A stretch of 64,000 bases of DNA from Avena insularis (Eukaryota; Streptophyta; Magnoliopsida; Poales; Poaceae). Within the stretch, counting starts at the first letter, position 1. Every line of letters starts with the position of its first letter. The position numbers and the translations under genes are program-made. The notes beneath the pieces are model-generated. The model worked only from the letters and a program-made list of their open reading frames with translations, was not told the origin of the DNA and made no database searches. Positions 1 to 14,598 of the stretch are shown here, one piece after another. The stretch is from NCBI GenBank assembly GCA_023614405.1, contig CM042685.1, positions 232,293,661-232,357,660 of the forward strand. The letters are read 5' to 3'.

Positions 1-141
1 GGACTCTTTTATGTTTACAAATCACACAAGTATTAATGTTTCCTGTTAATACAATTATAGCATGGTATGTAAACATTTATCATAATTATGAAGATATGCT
101 AATAAACACTTTATTATTGCCTCTTGGGCATATCTCCAACA
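1..141 (-). repeat. Copia-1 3' LTR, U3 start only
   Basis: These bases match 6936-7076 over the full 141 positions with three substitutions and no gap. The terminal CCAACA at 136-141 is the minus-strand TGTTGG start of the LTR. It is followed by the polypurine tract (read on minus as GTGGGAGAC). Confidence 0.92.
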
Positions 142-3100
142 GTCTCCCACTTGCACTAGAGTCAATAATCTAGTTTCAAACCTTTGTGTATTCAACACCT
201 ATGGCTTTCTGGTGTTGTATGTACACGATTGCTAGTGGTCAACTGGTCTCCGGATCTGACACTTCTAGGTCTGTATGTCTTTGCGTCTCTACGCATCACT
301 CATTCTCTAATGAGATGGCTTTGTACAAATTTGGTCCTTTGGTGTGACCTTTAGTTCTTTGGGGTTAAAACATGTTGATAATATTGTCGTACAATATATC
401 TTCATAGTATTTATCTCTACTGTGAACTACACCTAGTTTGATAACAAACTACTTAACAGAAATTCCCTCTTTTGCTGCTATAATAGCAGTTATATACTTA
501 GCCTTTTGTTGTAGTATCGGTCACAATGTCTTAACTTTTGAACTCATCCAAATCCATTATGGAACTTACTTTCCATTATATTGTGCCACCCTTAGTTTAG
601 ATTGAGATAAACTTAATTTGTACTTTGTGACAAAACTAGTATCAATGTAATACTTTTATAATGAACTTACCATCTATTTGGCACTTCTACAAAATAATAT
701 ACTCTTAGTTCTTCCAAAAGATCATAAGAATATCCTTACTATCGTTCAATGATCATCTTATGAATCATTCTGGTATATGCTCATAACATTTAGAGCATAG
801 TACATATCTGGATTTGTACATATCACGGTATGATTGATATAAATACTCTTTGTGATTTCATACATCAAGTATCAATCTATACTTGAATCTTTATTTCACT
901 TACCAAGTGTCAATACACTTGAATATATCATCAATATTGAACTCATTCAATCCTTTCTGTGCGACAAGAATCTTTCTTGTAGTTTCTATATTGAACTCAT
1001 TCAATACATCATCTATGCACTTTCGGCACAACCATATTAGCGTCTATTGATGCCAAATATTTGGGTTTTGCCTAAGTCTTTCATCGGGATGAAATTCTTA
1101 ATATGTGTTAATAAAAGATACATCATTTCTAATCAACAATATGTCTTCCACATAATGTATTAGAAACATGTCTTAGCGCTCCCACTTAATTTCTTGCAAA
1201 TGCAAGCATCTTCATTGTCTCTGATGAAATTAAACTCTTTTAATAGTTTCATCATAGTGAAGATTCCAACTCCGCGATGCTCAGTTCAACCATTGAAGTT
1301 TGCATATGCTTTTAGCATCCTTTGAATTAACAAAACCCTATGGACCGTGTTATGCACATGTCCTAGGTAAAAGTTCTATTAGAAGAACTTCTTTTGTTTA
1401 TTCAACTACCACATAACAAATTTATATGTAGTGGTTGCTACATTAATCCGTCTAGACTAAATATCGCTATGAAAGATCAAATCTTGTCATAGTCAACCTT
1501 TGAACATTGTTGTGAACTCTTTCCCAACATGTCGACTATTTCATAGATGTGAAACATCCATGTCTATTTTACAGATCCAAACACAACTGTAAGGTCTTAC
1601 ACCTTTCTCGAGGGTCCTTCAAGTTCAAAACTTGATTTCTCGTGTATGGAACTATCACGGATTTTATGGCTTCAAGCCATTTGACGGAGTCAGGGCTCAT
1701 CATTTCTTCTTTGCATGTAGTCGGATCATTATTATCAAATAATGATTTAACTCTCAAATCTTGGTATTTGATTGTTTACCCGACCTACTTGTTTCAATAG
1801 GAAATTAGGCCTCTGTGACCGCAACCTTTGAGGCACGTGAGCCATGAGCATTGTTGCTGCCTCCGGAACACTTTTCGGTGATGCGCAACTTTGCACATAT
1901 AGCTAAGGTTCCTTTAACCTTATCAAAGTTCTATTGTCCTCCCACTTAACTTTTCACAAAAAATTCCTTCTCAAAGAAACTTGACGTTCTAAGCGACAAA
2001 CACTTTTGTCTTTGGTGTTATGGAGGAATACTCAACGATTCATACAAAGATATGTTCATCCGATTTTGGTTGCAAACATCTTTCTTATACATAGCATACC
2101 AATTTTTAAGAAAGGACAACTTGGGTTTTATCCCAAACCATAACTTTATATGGTGTCAATTCAACGGATTATGATGGAGCTCTTTTCAGTGGAAAAACGG
2201 TAGTCTCTAAAGCTTTTAATCTTTAAAATATAATGATAGTTTTATGAATTACACCTTTGATCTTACCATGTCAAACAAGATTTAATTACATATCTCGAAC
2301 GCTCCATACTCTTATGGTGTTTCGGGAAATGCAAATCCACGGAACGATTCCTTAAATCTTAGGTACTATGCTAAACTCGTAACTCAAATATCTTCCTTTA
2401 TGATATTATCATAAACTATTTATATTCTTGTTACAATGATTTTGCACTTCATCTTGAAAATCTTTGAACTTTTCAAATGTTTCATACTTCAACCTTATTA
2501 AGTAAATATTCATATATTCACTCAAATTTTCGGAGAAAGCATATGAAGTTGAAATCCATCACTCTTGACTACACATAATGGACTTCATACAACAATATGT
2601 ACAAGTTCCAATAAGCTAGTCATTCGTTCCCTTTTGGCCTATGAACGAAGTTTTAATTATCTGTAGGAAAGTTTCACAAGCGTCATTTTATCAAAAATCA
2701 AAAGACTCCAAAATTCCATCCATATGGAGTTTCTTCATGTTTTCTTTCCAATATAATTTAAACGGCGATGACACTTCCTAAGTGATCTTTTAATTTGTCT
2801 TTCGACATTTTTAGCACTAGTTTTATGGATGTGATTTCTCCAACGATATTTGTAAATCATCCATCTTTTATGGATTACGGCAATTAATTGAACAACCCTT
2901 TTGTTCTCATAATACCTGATAAAACAAATCTTGAAGGCAAGCTTTGATGTTTAACGAGCAACACAATAACCCTTTATTTGTTCTCGATGAACATCATCAC
3001 ATATTCTTTTGCTAGTTACTTAGGCCATTGTAGTTCATCAATTGTGTTGTTTCGTATGACGATTCACACCAACAAATTCAGTATCAAATACATAAGAACC

Positions 3101-5124
3101 ACATTGTTTAATAAGCAAAGAATATAGCCATAACATGTATATCATCTATATACTTAAGTTGAACAATTCTAGTCTTTTATTTTCTGCCATATATTTCTGA
3201 GATTATCTTTCAGTATTTCCTTTTCTGTTTGAAAGAATCTATCAACATCAATAGTGGGGCCATATACATGACACATAGTACAAAGCATGTATAGTAAAAT
3301 ACCAATGTCTTTGGACTTGCACTTTGAAGTAGATCACCATCATCAAATGTTTGGTGTTCTTTCAAATTCCTTTCTTTAGTAATCTCTTGGTGTAGTAAAC
3401 ATTTTACCTACATCAAATATTCACCCTTATCATGGAATTATCCATGATCAAGCTACTTTTAGCTTATAACGATGAATCGTGAGTATAATGTTGCTTTCCA
3501 AAACCTTTTGGAGGATTAGGACAACTAGTGTCTCCAACCTTTTGCAAATTCTCATCAAATATGAAAACATGACTTTTTCCATATTATACTCTATCATGTT
3601 GCAACCAAAACTTCGTTTCAGATGTCACAATATCTTCCACACATCATGGTTTTTGAAACAACTCTTTCAGATCCTAGATAACCTTGATATTAATACAATC
3701 CTTTGAATATCAAGAATCATGGAGACAAACATGATACTCATACAGTAACACTTGGAATTGTCACTCTTGATTTAATACCAATTGTTAAACTTCATGGAGT
3801 AACCGGAACTTACTGCAAGTTTGCAATAGGACTTTTAAACTTTAGATTAACACTTCAAAACAATACAATGCCAGTTCGTAAAGTAACTAACCAGAATTCT
3901 ATAGTTCTATCATTTCAATTATAACTAAGCGCAAGGTGGTAAACGGATGCCAATGACTACAACAATTATGCAAATTCACTTGATTTAATTTATGATAAAT
4001 AGTGTTCAACTTTTAATTATATTGCCGTTGAACTCCCACTCAAAACAATATCCCTCACATTGTTTTAGTGATCACACGAACCAAATCCACCAATCAAAAC
4101 CGATCATCACGAGAGTTGATGTAGCTTCAATGGCGAACAATCATCATGTTCATCATATCTACTATATGACTCATGCTTTACCTTTCGGTGATCCATGTTC
4201 CGAGACCATGTCTGTACATGCTAGGCTCGTCAAGATCAAACCTTAGCTTCCGCATGAGCAAATCTGGCTTGCTCACGTTGTATACACTCGCAGAATCTAA
4301 CACACCTGATCATCACGTGGTGCTTCGAAACAACGAGCTTTAGCAACGGTGCTTACCAAGGATGAACACTTTAAAACTTGAAATTGTGTGCTTGAGGGAT
4401 CATCTTATAATGCTACCGTCGTGAACTAAGCAATACAACATGCATAAAAGGATTAACGTCGCATGTAATTCATAATATGTGATATGATATGGCCTTTCTT
4501 CTTTGTGCTTCCGATCTCCATCTTCAAGCACGAACATGATCTCTATCATCACCGGCATTGCATCAAGGTCAATGATGCCGCTCCATGGTTTTTGTCCACC
4601 AGCTTCAACTATTACAGCTACTTTGAATAGACACGCGGGTCTTAACAGAATTTAAAGACAACCATATGGCTCCTGTCGGTTGCCAACTTACAATAAGGAA
4701 CATTGCATACATCAAATATAATCACAATCATGGCCATATCACATCACAGCACACCCCTGCAAAACAAAGTTAGACGCCTCTAATTTTCTTTGCATGTTTT
4801 ACGTGGTTTGGGGCTTTCAATAAGTGTCGTTCTAACTTATGAACAAGAACCACAACATTGATACTATTATTGTCAATCACCCGTTGTAAATTGAATCTTA
4901 ACTATGTTGGGAGAAACAGCACCAAGAAGCCACTTATGCAATACAAGTTGCATGTCAAGCGTGGAGCAAGTCTCATGAACGATGTCATGTAAGGTTAGCC
5001 CGGGCCACTTCATCCCACCATCCCACAAGATGCAAAGTACACAAGAAGCAATCGACAACAAAAGCATCAACACCCACAATGACCATTGTGTTCTACTCGT
5101 GCAACAGATCTACATATAGACACG
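142..5124 (-). pseudogene. Decayed gag-pol interior of Copia-1
   Basis: Only scraps of the Copia polyprotein can be read. The clearest is 1569-1757 on minus, where the block just before reverse transcriptase (MMSPDSVKWLEAIKSV) is recognisable by its match to the same block in Copia-3 (near 41970-42060). The 4873-5079 stretch corresponds to the untranslated leader. Stops and small indels occur in every frame. The decay pattern, including wording such as LEAIKSVI followed by NQVLNL, is shared with Copia-2 (20018-20140), so it predates both insertions. Confidence 0.8.
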
Positions 5125-5136
5125 GCTCTGATACCA
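5125..5136 (-). other. Copia-1 primer binding site
   Basis: On the minus strand the sequence is TGGTATCAGAGC, complementary to the 3' end of initiator tRNA-Met, one base inside the 5' LTR. This is the canonical Copia form. Copia-2 and Copia-3 have altered versions. Confidence 0.9.
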
Positions 5137-5137
5137 C

Positions 5138-7076
5138 TGTAGGGGTTCGTAGCATGGAAAACAAAAAATTTCTACCGCATGAACACACAATCAAGATCTA
5201 ATCTATGATCAAGCCAAGATCTATCTACTAGATTGTAGCAACGATTCGATAGAATACTAACCCTCGAAGATCCAAAGCGGTTAACGAGAGCAGATTCTCG
5301 TGGGTGATGAAGTCGTACACTTGCCGATCTCAAGATCGCGTAGACGATCCTTCCGGCGCTGCGTTCCGGCAATGCTCCCGCAGTCGGTCACACGTTCGGT
5401 ACTCGATGAAGACCTTACTCTCCCTTGTTCCAGCAGGCAGCAGAGGTTGTAGCACTCTCCTCGCGATTCCGGCAGCACTACGGCGTGGTACCGGAAGTAG
5501 AGGGGAGATCTCGCAGGGCTTCGCCTTAAGCCGAAGCGAGTATGGTGGAGTATGAGAGAGGGTCTTGGCGATCTAGGGTTTAGAGGCACCAAGGGGAGAG
5601 CTTGGCCGGCGGCTAGGGTTTGGGGAAACCCTAACTCACCGAGCTAGAGGAGGCCCTAGGCAGCGGCGACTTGGAGGAGGTCGGCGGCTAGGAGATTAGG
5701 GTTTGGGTGTAGAGAGGTGTAGGGTAGAGGGGGCACCCCTGCCCCTTCTTTTATAGGTGGGAGGGAGGCGGCTAGGAGGAGGGAGTCCTCCTCCAACTCC
5801 TCCTCCTTGGCCAGCGCGTGGAGGGAGTGGGATTTCCTCCCCAAGTAGGTTTCCTACTCTCCCTCCACCAAGCAAACTTGCCGTTTGACTTTTCAAATTG
5901 GCGTTTGACTTTTCAAACTAGGATTTGATTTATCCCTTTATTTTGCTCAGAGATGACACCTAGTACATGATGCAACCATTCCAACTTGTTATGACACATT
6001 CATGCACCCTTCCTCCCGGTGCCAGACCTTAGGACCCTTCTAGAACATTCCCGATGAAAACACCGGAATCATTCTCCAACTCCGAAACAGGACTTTCCTT
6101 ATATGAATCTTATTCTCCGGACCATTCAGGATCTCGTGATATCTCGGATCCCATTCGAGACTCCGAACAACATTCGGTCTCTTACTCATCATTCCATAAC
6201 TACTCAACAACATCGAATCCTTAAGTGTGTCTCCCTACGGTTCGTGAATTATGCGGACATGACCGAGACACTTCTCCGATCAATAACCAATAGAGGAATC
6301 TGGAAATTCATATGGCTCCCACATATTTCTACGATTAATTTGTGATCGAATGAACCACTTACATACGATACCAATTTCCCTTTATCTCATGATAGTTTAC
6401 TTATCTGAGGTTTTGATCATCGGTATCTCTACATACCTAGTTCAACCTTGTTACCGATAAGTACTCTTTTCTCGTTCACGTGGTATGTGATCCCTTGTGA
6501 GCCAGTCACATGCTTGCAAGCTAATTGGATGACATTTCACCGATAGGGCCCAGAGTATATCTATCCGTCATATGGATGGACAAATACCACTCTTGATCCA
6601 TGTGTCTCAACCCATACTTTCCGAACACTCAATGCCACCTTTATAGCCACCCAGTTACGGTGTGGTGTTTGATGTCATCAAAGCATCCTTCCAGTGATGG
6701 TGATAAGCATGATCTCATGGTCGAAGGAATTAGGTTACTATGTATCAGAAATCTTATAGCAAATGAACTATATTAAATGACTTGATCTTTATGCTACGCT
6801 TAACTATAGGAGTATGTCCATCACATCATTATCCTAATGATATGACCCTGTTGTTAATAACATATCTATGTTCATGATCAGGAAACCATGATCATATATT
6901 AACCAACAAGCTAGTTTAACAAGAGGCTTCACTAGGGACTCTTTTATGTTTACAAATCACACAAGTATTAATGTTTCCTATTAATACAATTATAGCATGG
7001 TATGTAAACATTTATCATAATTATGAAGATATGGTAATAACCACTTTATTATTGCCTCTTGGGCATATCTCCAACA
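5138..7076 (-). repeat. Copia-1 5' LTR (complete, 1939 bp)
   Basis: It is bounded on the plus strand by TGTAGGGG at the left and CCAACA at the right, and lies directly next to the primer binding site. On minus a TATAAAA box is at 5755-5749, inside a GC-rich promoter stretch. The open frames on both strands between 5170 and 5900 are low-value shadows of this GC-rich region. Confidence 0.9.
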
Positions 7077-10000
7077 GTTGCCTCATAAGCTTAGTATTCT
7101 TTATTTAAGATTCTTTTGTGTCTTCAAGGAAGATTGCATGTTTGGCTTTATTACTTGTATGTTTGCTTGTTTCATTTAACTCTCTTGCTTGCTATCCAGC
7201 CTTGCTAGCCAAAAACCTGTTTTGAGATGGCATACTTCTCATGTTTCCAAAATCCTTTAAACCAAATTTTTTGCCACTTGTGACCACCATATCTACCTAG
7301 TAGCTTTTGCTATTCTAAGAAAATTCTCAAGCATCATCTACCTTTTTAATTAAAAGGTATTTTGTTATGTGAAAACTAGTTAGTAAAGCTCTACGAACTT
7401 GATGGCACACCTTATTTACTTGCCCCTAATAGACTTGAACCATTGTGAACATTGAAGTTGTATATGCTTGCATCTATACGTTGGAATCAGTAACGTGTCA
7501 TCACGGAACGCTTTCAACATTGCACTTGTACTGCATACAGCTGATATCGTGCTCTTTTGTCTATGGATGTCAACGGTGTGAAATAAAGAGGGAACTTGTA
7601 AGTCCATGGAGTTTGTATCCTGTGTTAGAGAAACGCCTGGGCCGCTATCCTAAGCCATGCTTAATCATGGTGGAAACTTGCAGCATCACCATAGTGAGTC
7701 ATCTATGAAGCATCCTCAATAAAAAGCTATGCACATAGTAAATAAAAAGATCGCTGAGATGCTCATTGTCTGCTTGCCTTGTCATTTTGGTTATGGGAAA
7801 GCTCCTGTACCATGTGCAAGGGGTACCCATTGGCGGTTGTCAATGATATGCAAATACTTACAATGACAAGAACTTACATGTGACCAAAGTTGAGTAGCAT
7901 GAGGAGTGGCCCTCATATCAAGGGACATGATATTGCCAACTTATATTTCGTCAAGCATATACTCCATCTTTATTCACTTTAACCTTAATCATCTCAAGAT
8001 GCTTATGATAGGGGCAGTGAGGGCTCAAAGCTAGTAAGTACCATAATCTTTTGGAAGCTCTTTATGACTTCTAATCCCTGCTACCCTCTAAGAAGGGACC
8101 TTTCTCCTAGTTACCAGTTTGAGTCAGTAAACCTACTTCCTCTCTATCTCTAGGAAGCATTTGAGTTGTTGTGTTTCAAGCATTCATATGGTGATTTATT
8201 CAATCATGTTCTTCATCTTCCTTGTTTGCGCAAAACTCTTATCTATTGAGTATAACTTTGAAAGCCTTCACTTGTGAAAAACCTTTTTGAGCAAAGTGTG
8301 TTCCTATTTTGAAACTTCTACAAAAAAGCTTTTGTGAAACTGTTTGCCAGTTGTTCTCTGACCAAGAACAAGTTTGCCAATTCCAATTATGATTTATCTT
8401 TATGCATCTCTATTGTGACTACTGTACTTGGTTGCAAGCTAAGTTATATAATGGTGAGTTGCTTTCTTCTATGAGTTGTGAAATGGTAAGTGTGATGCTT
8501 CTTGTTCGTATTCTATTATCGACACTTCACTCCATAAACCTGTGGACATGTTTACTGAGCTCAGTATTCGCTTGGGGACAAGCGAAGTCTAAGCTTGGGG
8601 GAGTTGATACGCCCAATTTGCATCACCATTCTATATCATAATTTACCTCTATTCATTGATATTTGTCTTATTATGAGGTATTACTTATGGCTTTTTCATC
8701 TGTTTATGCATGTTGGATGATTCTTGGAGGATGGACTGCCGGAGTCTAGATTCTGATGGAAAAGAAGGCGTATCGGTGAAATTTCGCAAAGAACAGAAAA
8801 ATACAAGAAAAATATGGAAACATATTATTTCTCCAGAAGAATGAGGGAGCCAGAAGGAGGGACGAAGAAGGGCCTCAGGGGCCCCACGCCCCCTAGGCGC
8901 GGGCCCACCTAACCCGCGCCTAGGGCAGGTGTGGCCCACCTGCCCGGCGTCCGACTCTGCCCCTTCGCCTATATCTTCCCTACAGGACCCTATGCCTCAG
9001 GGAGCGACCACAAATAGATTTCCGTCGCCTCTAGGGGCGGAAAACACCGAGAGAGAAAGATATCTCCGGCAGTCAGATTTCTGCCAGGGGAATTCCTTCC
9101 CGGAGAGGGTAGATCGTCGCCATCAACACCATCATCAAGATAGGCTTCATCGGGATCATCATCATCCACACCATCATTTCCACCAACGCCATCATCACCA
9201 CTCCGTCCCGCTGTAACAATTGTGTTGGATATTGCTTTAGTTCTTAGGGGAAACTTTCCTGGTGTTAATTACTATTGTAGTTGATGCTTATGAGTGGAAC
9301 CATTGGATTATTGTTTATGTTCAGATTGTTATCCATTATCATATCATCTTTGATCTTGATCCATATGATGTATTGTGAGTAGTTCGTTTAGTTCTTGAGC
9401 ACATGGGAGAAGTCATGTTGTTAGTAGTGAATATGTGATGAGTTATTATTCAATGGTTTAGTATTTAAGTTGTGGTGCTATTCTTTTAGTGGTGTCATGT
9501 GAACGTCAACTACATGAAACTTCACCATTTATGGGCCTAGGGGGATGCATTGTGTATTTGGCTACTAATTGTGGGTTGCCGGAGTGACAGAAACCTGAAC
9601 CCCCGTTAGGACACCTTTGCACAAGGGAGCGTAGGATCTCAGAGTTTAAGGTTGTGGTTAGATTTATATCTTAATTACTTTCCTGTAGTTACGGATGTTT
9701 GCAGGGGGTTTAATCACAAGTATGTATTAGTCTAAGTACAGTCGGTACATTAGCACAGGTTTACCCACACAACACTTACAACACCAAAGAAGAGTACTCA
9801 GCTATTTGAAGCGAAAACACTTGATATAATTCCCATGTGTCCTCGAGAACGTTTGGTCCTTATAAATATTTCCACCAGCTTGTCCTTTGCTAAGAAAGGA
9901 TTGGGCCACTTGCTCTGTTTGTTCGCTACCTTTGTTACTTGCTCCTTGTTTTGTTGCCTTGTCAGAAAACCACTAAAAATCTATTTGCTAAGTATTCACA

Positions 10001-10109
10001 GGAATTTCCTGCTCCATACCACTGTTCAGCATCTTCTGCTCCTTGTTGGGATCGACTCTCCTATTTATCGAAAGTATTATGATACACCCCCTATACTTGT
10101 GGGTCATCA
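7077..10109 (+). mobile_element. Athila-C: 3' part of an Athila/Sabrina-like Gypsy element
   Basis: Bases 7077-8604 are the untranslated 3' interior. No gag-pol motif is visible, only short chance frames. It ends in a purine-rich tract GCTTGGGGGAG at 8593-8603. A 1505 bp LTR follows (8605-10109) and the LINE starts directly at 10110. The 5' half lies beyond the Copia-1 insertion and outside the window. The family assignment rests on LTR ends of the TGATACGCCC type and the CTTGGGGGA tract, typical of grass Athila-type elements; the exact family is uncertain. Confidence 0.75.
8605..10109 (+). repeat. Athila-C 3' LTR (1505 bp)
   Basis: It begins TGATACGCCC after the polypurine tract and ends in GTGGGTCATCA. 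A GC-rich block at 8860-9200 includes an imperfect CAT/CAC trinucleotide run (9119-9210) that gives a false histidine-rich frame. The next five bases, CCTAC (10110-10114), are probably the target duplication, whose partner lies outside the window. Confidence 0.8.
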
Positions 10110-10215
10110 CCTACTCTTGAGAAATTGGACAAGGTGTTAGTTAACTATGATTGGGAGGATTTATTTCCTTTGACCCAAGTTAAGAATATCCCTAGAGTTA
10201 TATCAGATCACAACC
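10110..10215 (+). pseudogene. LINE fragment 1: end of the endonuclease domain
   Basis: One frame reads LEKLDKVLVNYDWEDLFPL and then, after a short gap, SDHN. This is the typical C-terminal part of L1 apurinic-type endonuclease, where SDH carries catalytic His and Asp residues. The reading is cut at SDHN by the solo LTR and resumes at 15384 with PSMVDTCEC. Confidence 0.8.
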
Positions 10216-13200
10216 TGCGGTGACCCAGCATACCACTGCATGTGTAGTACACTATAGTCGTTGACATGACATCCACAGAACACCATTCTGTAAATATCAC
10301 ATCCCTCAGAGTGGTACAACAGAAACATTGCGGGTCCATATTACAAACATACACACATTATTATTATTACAATACCGGAAGTTCAAGACTTCCAATATAT
10401 TCAACTTACAAACCAAAATATAAGTGTTTCAACGGAAGTTTCAAAGTGAAAACTTAAACTCCAAATTGATCTCAACAACTTATTGCTATATATTGTTCAT
10501 GTTGCTCGGCTCAAGTGGCTCCTAGAACTATAGTAATTATTCGGACTATTGGAACTCTCCTCCGTAGACAATATCGTAGTAGTCCCCTTCTACGGCTCCA
10601 TACAGGTTGGGCTCTTCATAGAAGACCTCCTCTTGCTCTCAGTTGCATACATTGGAGTATCTTCGGGATTCTCAGAGTCTAAGCAAGGATTCAAAGGAAA
10701 GGATGAGTAACAGTTTTACCCAGCAAGTTCATTATATGCAAGGTGGGAAGTTTGATGCTCTATCTACCACCTCGGACTATCAGTCCTTGGCACTATGCAG
10801 TTTTTGTAAATCTTTCTTGAAAGATTGATTTTATTATGAAAATCTATGACCATCATCCTTCATAGGTTGACCAGAACTTTCATGGAGTTCCTTTCCTGCC
10901 GCGTTCGTAGCTCCTTCCCGGAACAGGGAGTAACAAGTTATAGTTTTTACACTCTGCAGAGGTGCGTCACTTTACCCATGAGAGATCAACTTCCTTGTTG
11001 CACAACCGGGCGTACTTTCCCGTCCACAATTCCATGATGTGGGGCCTAGTAGTTGGTCCAAGCCAATAACTGCCCTCTCCGCGACCTCATATGTCTGCAC
11101 GATCCTTTGGGGCCAGCTCACCTCCGTTAATCCCCCTTTCAGGCAGGCTAAAACCCTGATGAGTTCCCGAAGACTATATGACCTGGTGATGCCCGGATAA
11201 GTACCATTTAAATGGACTATATCCCTAAACACCATTCATAGATAATCTAGACACCAAAAGTGTGGGCCATAAGGGTACCCACCCATATATTGGATCCACA
11301 CAAGGAATCACAACGTCACATTAAGGTCGTCTTACCTCCATACGAGAGGAAAAGGATACAGCTGACTTCTCCGTCCCATTCCAAATCTCATGGTTAACGC
11401 GTAATATACAGCGCTAGAATCACTAATGTCATGGGTTATTAATACCTAATTGTTCATCATTATTGCAAATATAAACCTAAGTTCTATTTCTCCAGCATAT
11501 CATCACTTAGGATGATATCTAAGATTTATTTATTTTGAGAAAATAATATCTTCTTTTTCTGGAATATAGATGATAGCACACAATTTGCAAATACTTGATA
11601 AAGACTCTTCAAAGGACATGAGCAAGTGATGAACTTGCCTTGTGATTGCAAGATAGTGAAGTCGGATGCTTGCACTGGACCTTAAGCTTCTATGTCTACA
11701 AAACATCATTATTGCCCGGTAAGGACAATATTTAAAGAAGCAAAATGATTATGCAAAGTAATGTAATGCATTATTTAGTTTGGTGTGTATTCTCCCCCAT
11801 TATTTTAAATTATAAAAAATCTTTTCATAAGTAAAGAATTTATGAATATTAATTATTAATATTTATTGAATATTGTATTTCTTGTTTACTTTCATTTTAT
11901 TTGAATTTTACTTATTTAATAATTCCTTTAAGAATTATCATTAATAAAATATATAAAGTATTTGTTTAGTATTTTTATAAAATACTGCAATATTGGTATA
12001 TACTAAAAGTGATTTTTATTTATTTTTATCATCTTTCATTAATTTTATAAAATTCCATAAGGTATATATATATAATTCTTGATAAAAATTATATGCCTAA
12101 AATTTTATTTCTTAATTTATTTATATAGATTGAATTATTGTGAACCCAAAAATATTTTATTTATAATTTTTGGATTTTTATTTTATTTTCTGGAATTTAT
12201 TTAAATTCAGGGGCATTCTGGTCTTTTCTTAATTATTAAAACTTGCTTTAGATGATTGGGCTGGCTGTGTTGGGTTTATTGGGTCGTTTTGGCCCAATTG
12301 GGCAGAACTAAATTGACTCCCGAAGGGGTACTGGCCCAACCAGCCCACTCTCTCTCTGTCTCTCTCTCGTTCTCATCTCCTCCTCCCTCGACCCCGTGGT
12401 CGGCGATGCCATCATCGGTAATTCACGCCACCGTGGACCTCCTCATCCGCCGCCGTGATGCATGGGGTGGTTGTTGACCCTGCTCCTCCTTCCTGTCCGT
12501 CTCGATTTGTATCTGGGGCCCTCCTGTGGCCAGACCGGCTCCGTCCCGAACCCTAGGGTTGGGGGTGGTGCTGGTGCTGCCGCCGCTGCTCCCGTGTGTT
12601 GTGTTGGTGTTTCTCGCCTTCAGGTGTGGCTGTGGTCGCCACCTCGGCGTGGTGCGGGTCGTAGTGCCCCCTTGGGGTGCTCCCCGTGCCGTCGTGCTTG
12701 TCGACACCCTCTGCTTCCTCTTCTCGCCCACAGCAACAACCTTCAGTAAGTTATTCTTTTTTCTCTCATGTCCTTTGTGCTATGCCACCCTATGCTAGGT
12801 GTTTCTAGTGGCTTCCCTGGCTAGTGTTCATGTTCTGATTAGGGTTCATATCCTAATTAGGGTTCTTGTTCTGATTAGGGTTCATATCCTTCTGTTGATC
12901 ATATATATGATGATTTGGATCTAGTAATGATGATCCCTAAGCATGATGAGTGGTTGTTTGATGTGGATTACTGCTTATAGTTGGCTTTGGTTATGCTAGT
13001 GGCTTACCAGATTGATTCCATTGGTTAATTTGATATGGTTCAAATGATAGTGTTACTGTAGAATCACTACTTGGAGATCCTAGTGATTTGAAAGTTCACC
13101 ACTGTCATTACTTGGTTATTGACAGTGATTTGTGAGTGATGTAGTCACTGTATCTATAGTTGTTGGCTTATGGATTCATATACAGTTTGAGATTAATTGG

Positions 13201-14564
13201 TCTCTTACAGTGATGTCATGTATATGTATATTCCTGGAAATGATTCATGTGATTAGTATCAGGAAGATGATGCTTAGTTGTCTGTGAGTTTATATGTGAA
13301 AGCTAGATGCTTAATCTTCTTGGTTTAGAAGCTGCTCTTGTGATACCATCTTAAAATGGCACACAAGTATAGGTTCTCCTACTTGGCTTGATTTTGTTAA
13401 TGCTTAAGATTTGCTTAAGATCAGAGATAAGTGGAAACTTCTTTCCTTGCACCCCAAAGCCTATGATGTTGGTATGAGGCTTAGGGACTAGATCCTTATC
13501 TTGTTGTTCCTCATGGATTTGTTCTGGTAGTGATACCAGCTACTGATTCTTGAGTCAAGGTTGGGAAAAATGATTTGTAGGCTTATTAAGTTATATTGAT
13601 CCATAGGATCTAGGAATTCTAAGGTGCTACTCCTGTTTAAGAGATATGCCTAGAAGTCCAGATCTTATCCATATTTATTCTTGGAATTTAAGATATGGCC
13701 TGATAGCTAGGATCAATGAGGTTATTCTGAGATCTTGGTTGGATCTGTATAGTTTCCTGATGGCTTTTAGTGTTTAAAATCTTCAATGATGGACTCACCT
13801 CATTTGGGTGTTTTTCTGAGAAGTTGAGTACATGACAACACATGAATTCTTGTCTAACTTAGATAGATAAATCATGTGATGGTCTTTTACTACTCACCAC
13901 AACAGTGGAGTTGTTGGGGTTGCAACTTGTTGATCTTGTGGCTTGATCTTGCTGGTTGTGTGGCTAGCTTGATCTGGTGCTTCTCCTGATGCTGCTCCTG
14001 CTACTTCCAGCTCCTGGAACTTGTCCTTGTTCTTGCTGTCCACCTCCTGGTCCTGTTGGCTTGGCCTTGTTCTTGCTATCCACCTGATCCACCCCCTCCT
14101 TATGTCACCATCTTGATGAGATGATCAAGTGTGTGGTTGGTGTGATCTGGTTTTGGCTTGGTTTGGCTGCTGGTGCTTGATGTGTATGAGTAAAGAAATG
14201 GTGTTGGGGTGCTTGCCCACGACTGTGCTGAGCAGTTTTGTTTGTATGGGCTGTTGTTGCTGTGCTAACAGCACACACCATGCATTTAGGTGTGTGTGCT
14301 GCTTGTGTGCCTGCTGCACCTTATGGATATGCTCAGGAAATGAAAGTTACCTTTTATCTGATTGCACTTACCTGTCTGGTGAAACTTGACCCTCTTGCTG
14401 TTTGGAGTTATTTGACTTATGGCTTAAAAATTATGAAAGATTTAGTTCTTTCATATTGGTGAAACTTGCCCCTAAAGATTACTCAGTGATGTAAAGTTGA
14501 ACAGTGCAACTCACTGTCACTACTCGGTTAAGGGTAATGACTTCAAACATGGCCAGCTCCTATA

Positions 14565-14598
<34 letters not shown>

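Larger units (their letters stand above)
1..7076 (-). mobile_element. Copia-1: Angela/BARE-type Ty1/copia LTR retrotransposon, non-autonomous, 3' end cut by window
   Basis: Read on the minus strand this is 5' LTR (5138-7076), primer binding site (5125-5136), a 5 kb decayed interior, a polypurine tract just inside 142-150, and the start of the 3' LTR (1-141). The LTR begins TGTTGGAGATATGCCC, as in the Angela/BARE/WIS group of Triticeae. The 141 bases available from both LTRs align without gaps and differ at three sites, so the insertion is fairly young. The interior nevertheless has no open reading frame longer than about 100 codons. It lies inside Athila-C. The base run after its right end (GTTGC, 7077-7081) is the presumed target duplication, but its partner is outside the window. 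Confidence 0.9.

Noticed and set aside
8929..9216. Histidine-rich 95-codon frame
   Set aside because: It comes from an imperfect CAT/CAC run in the Athila-C LTR.
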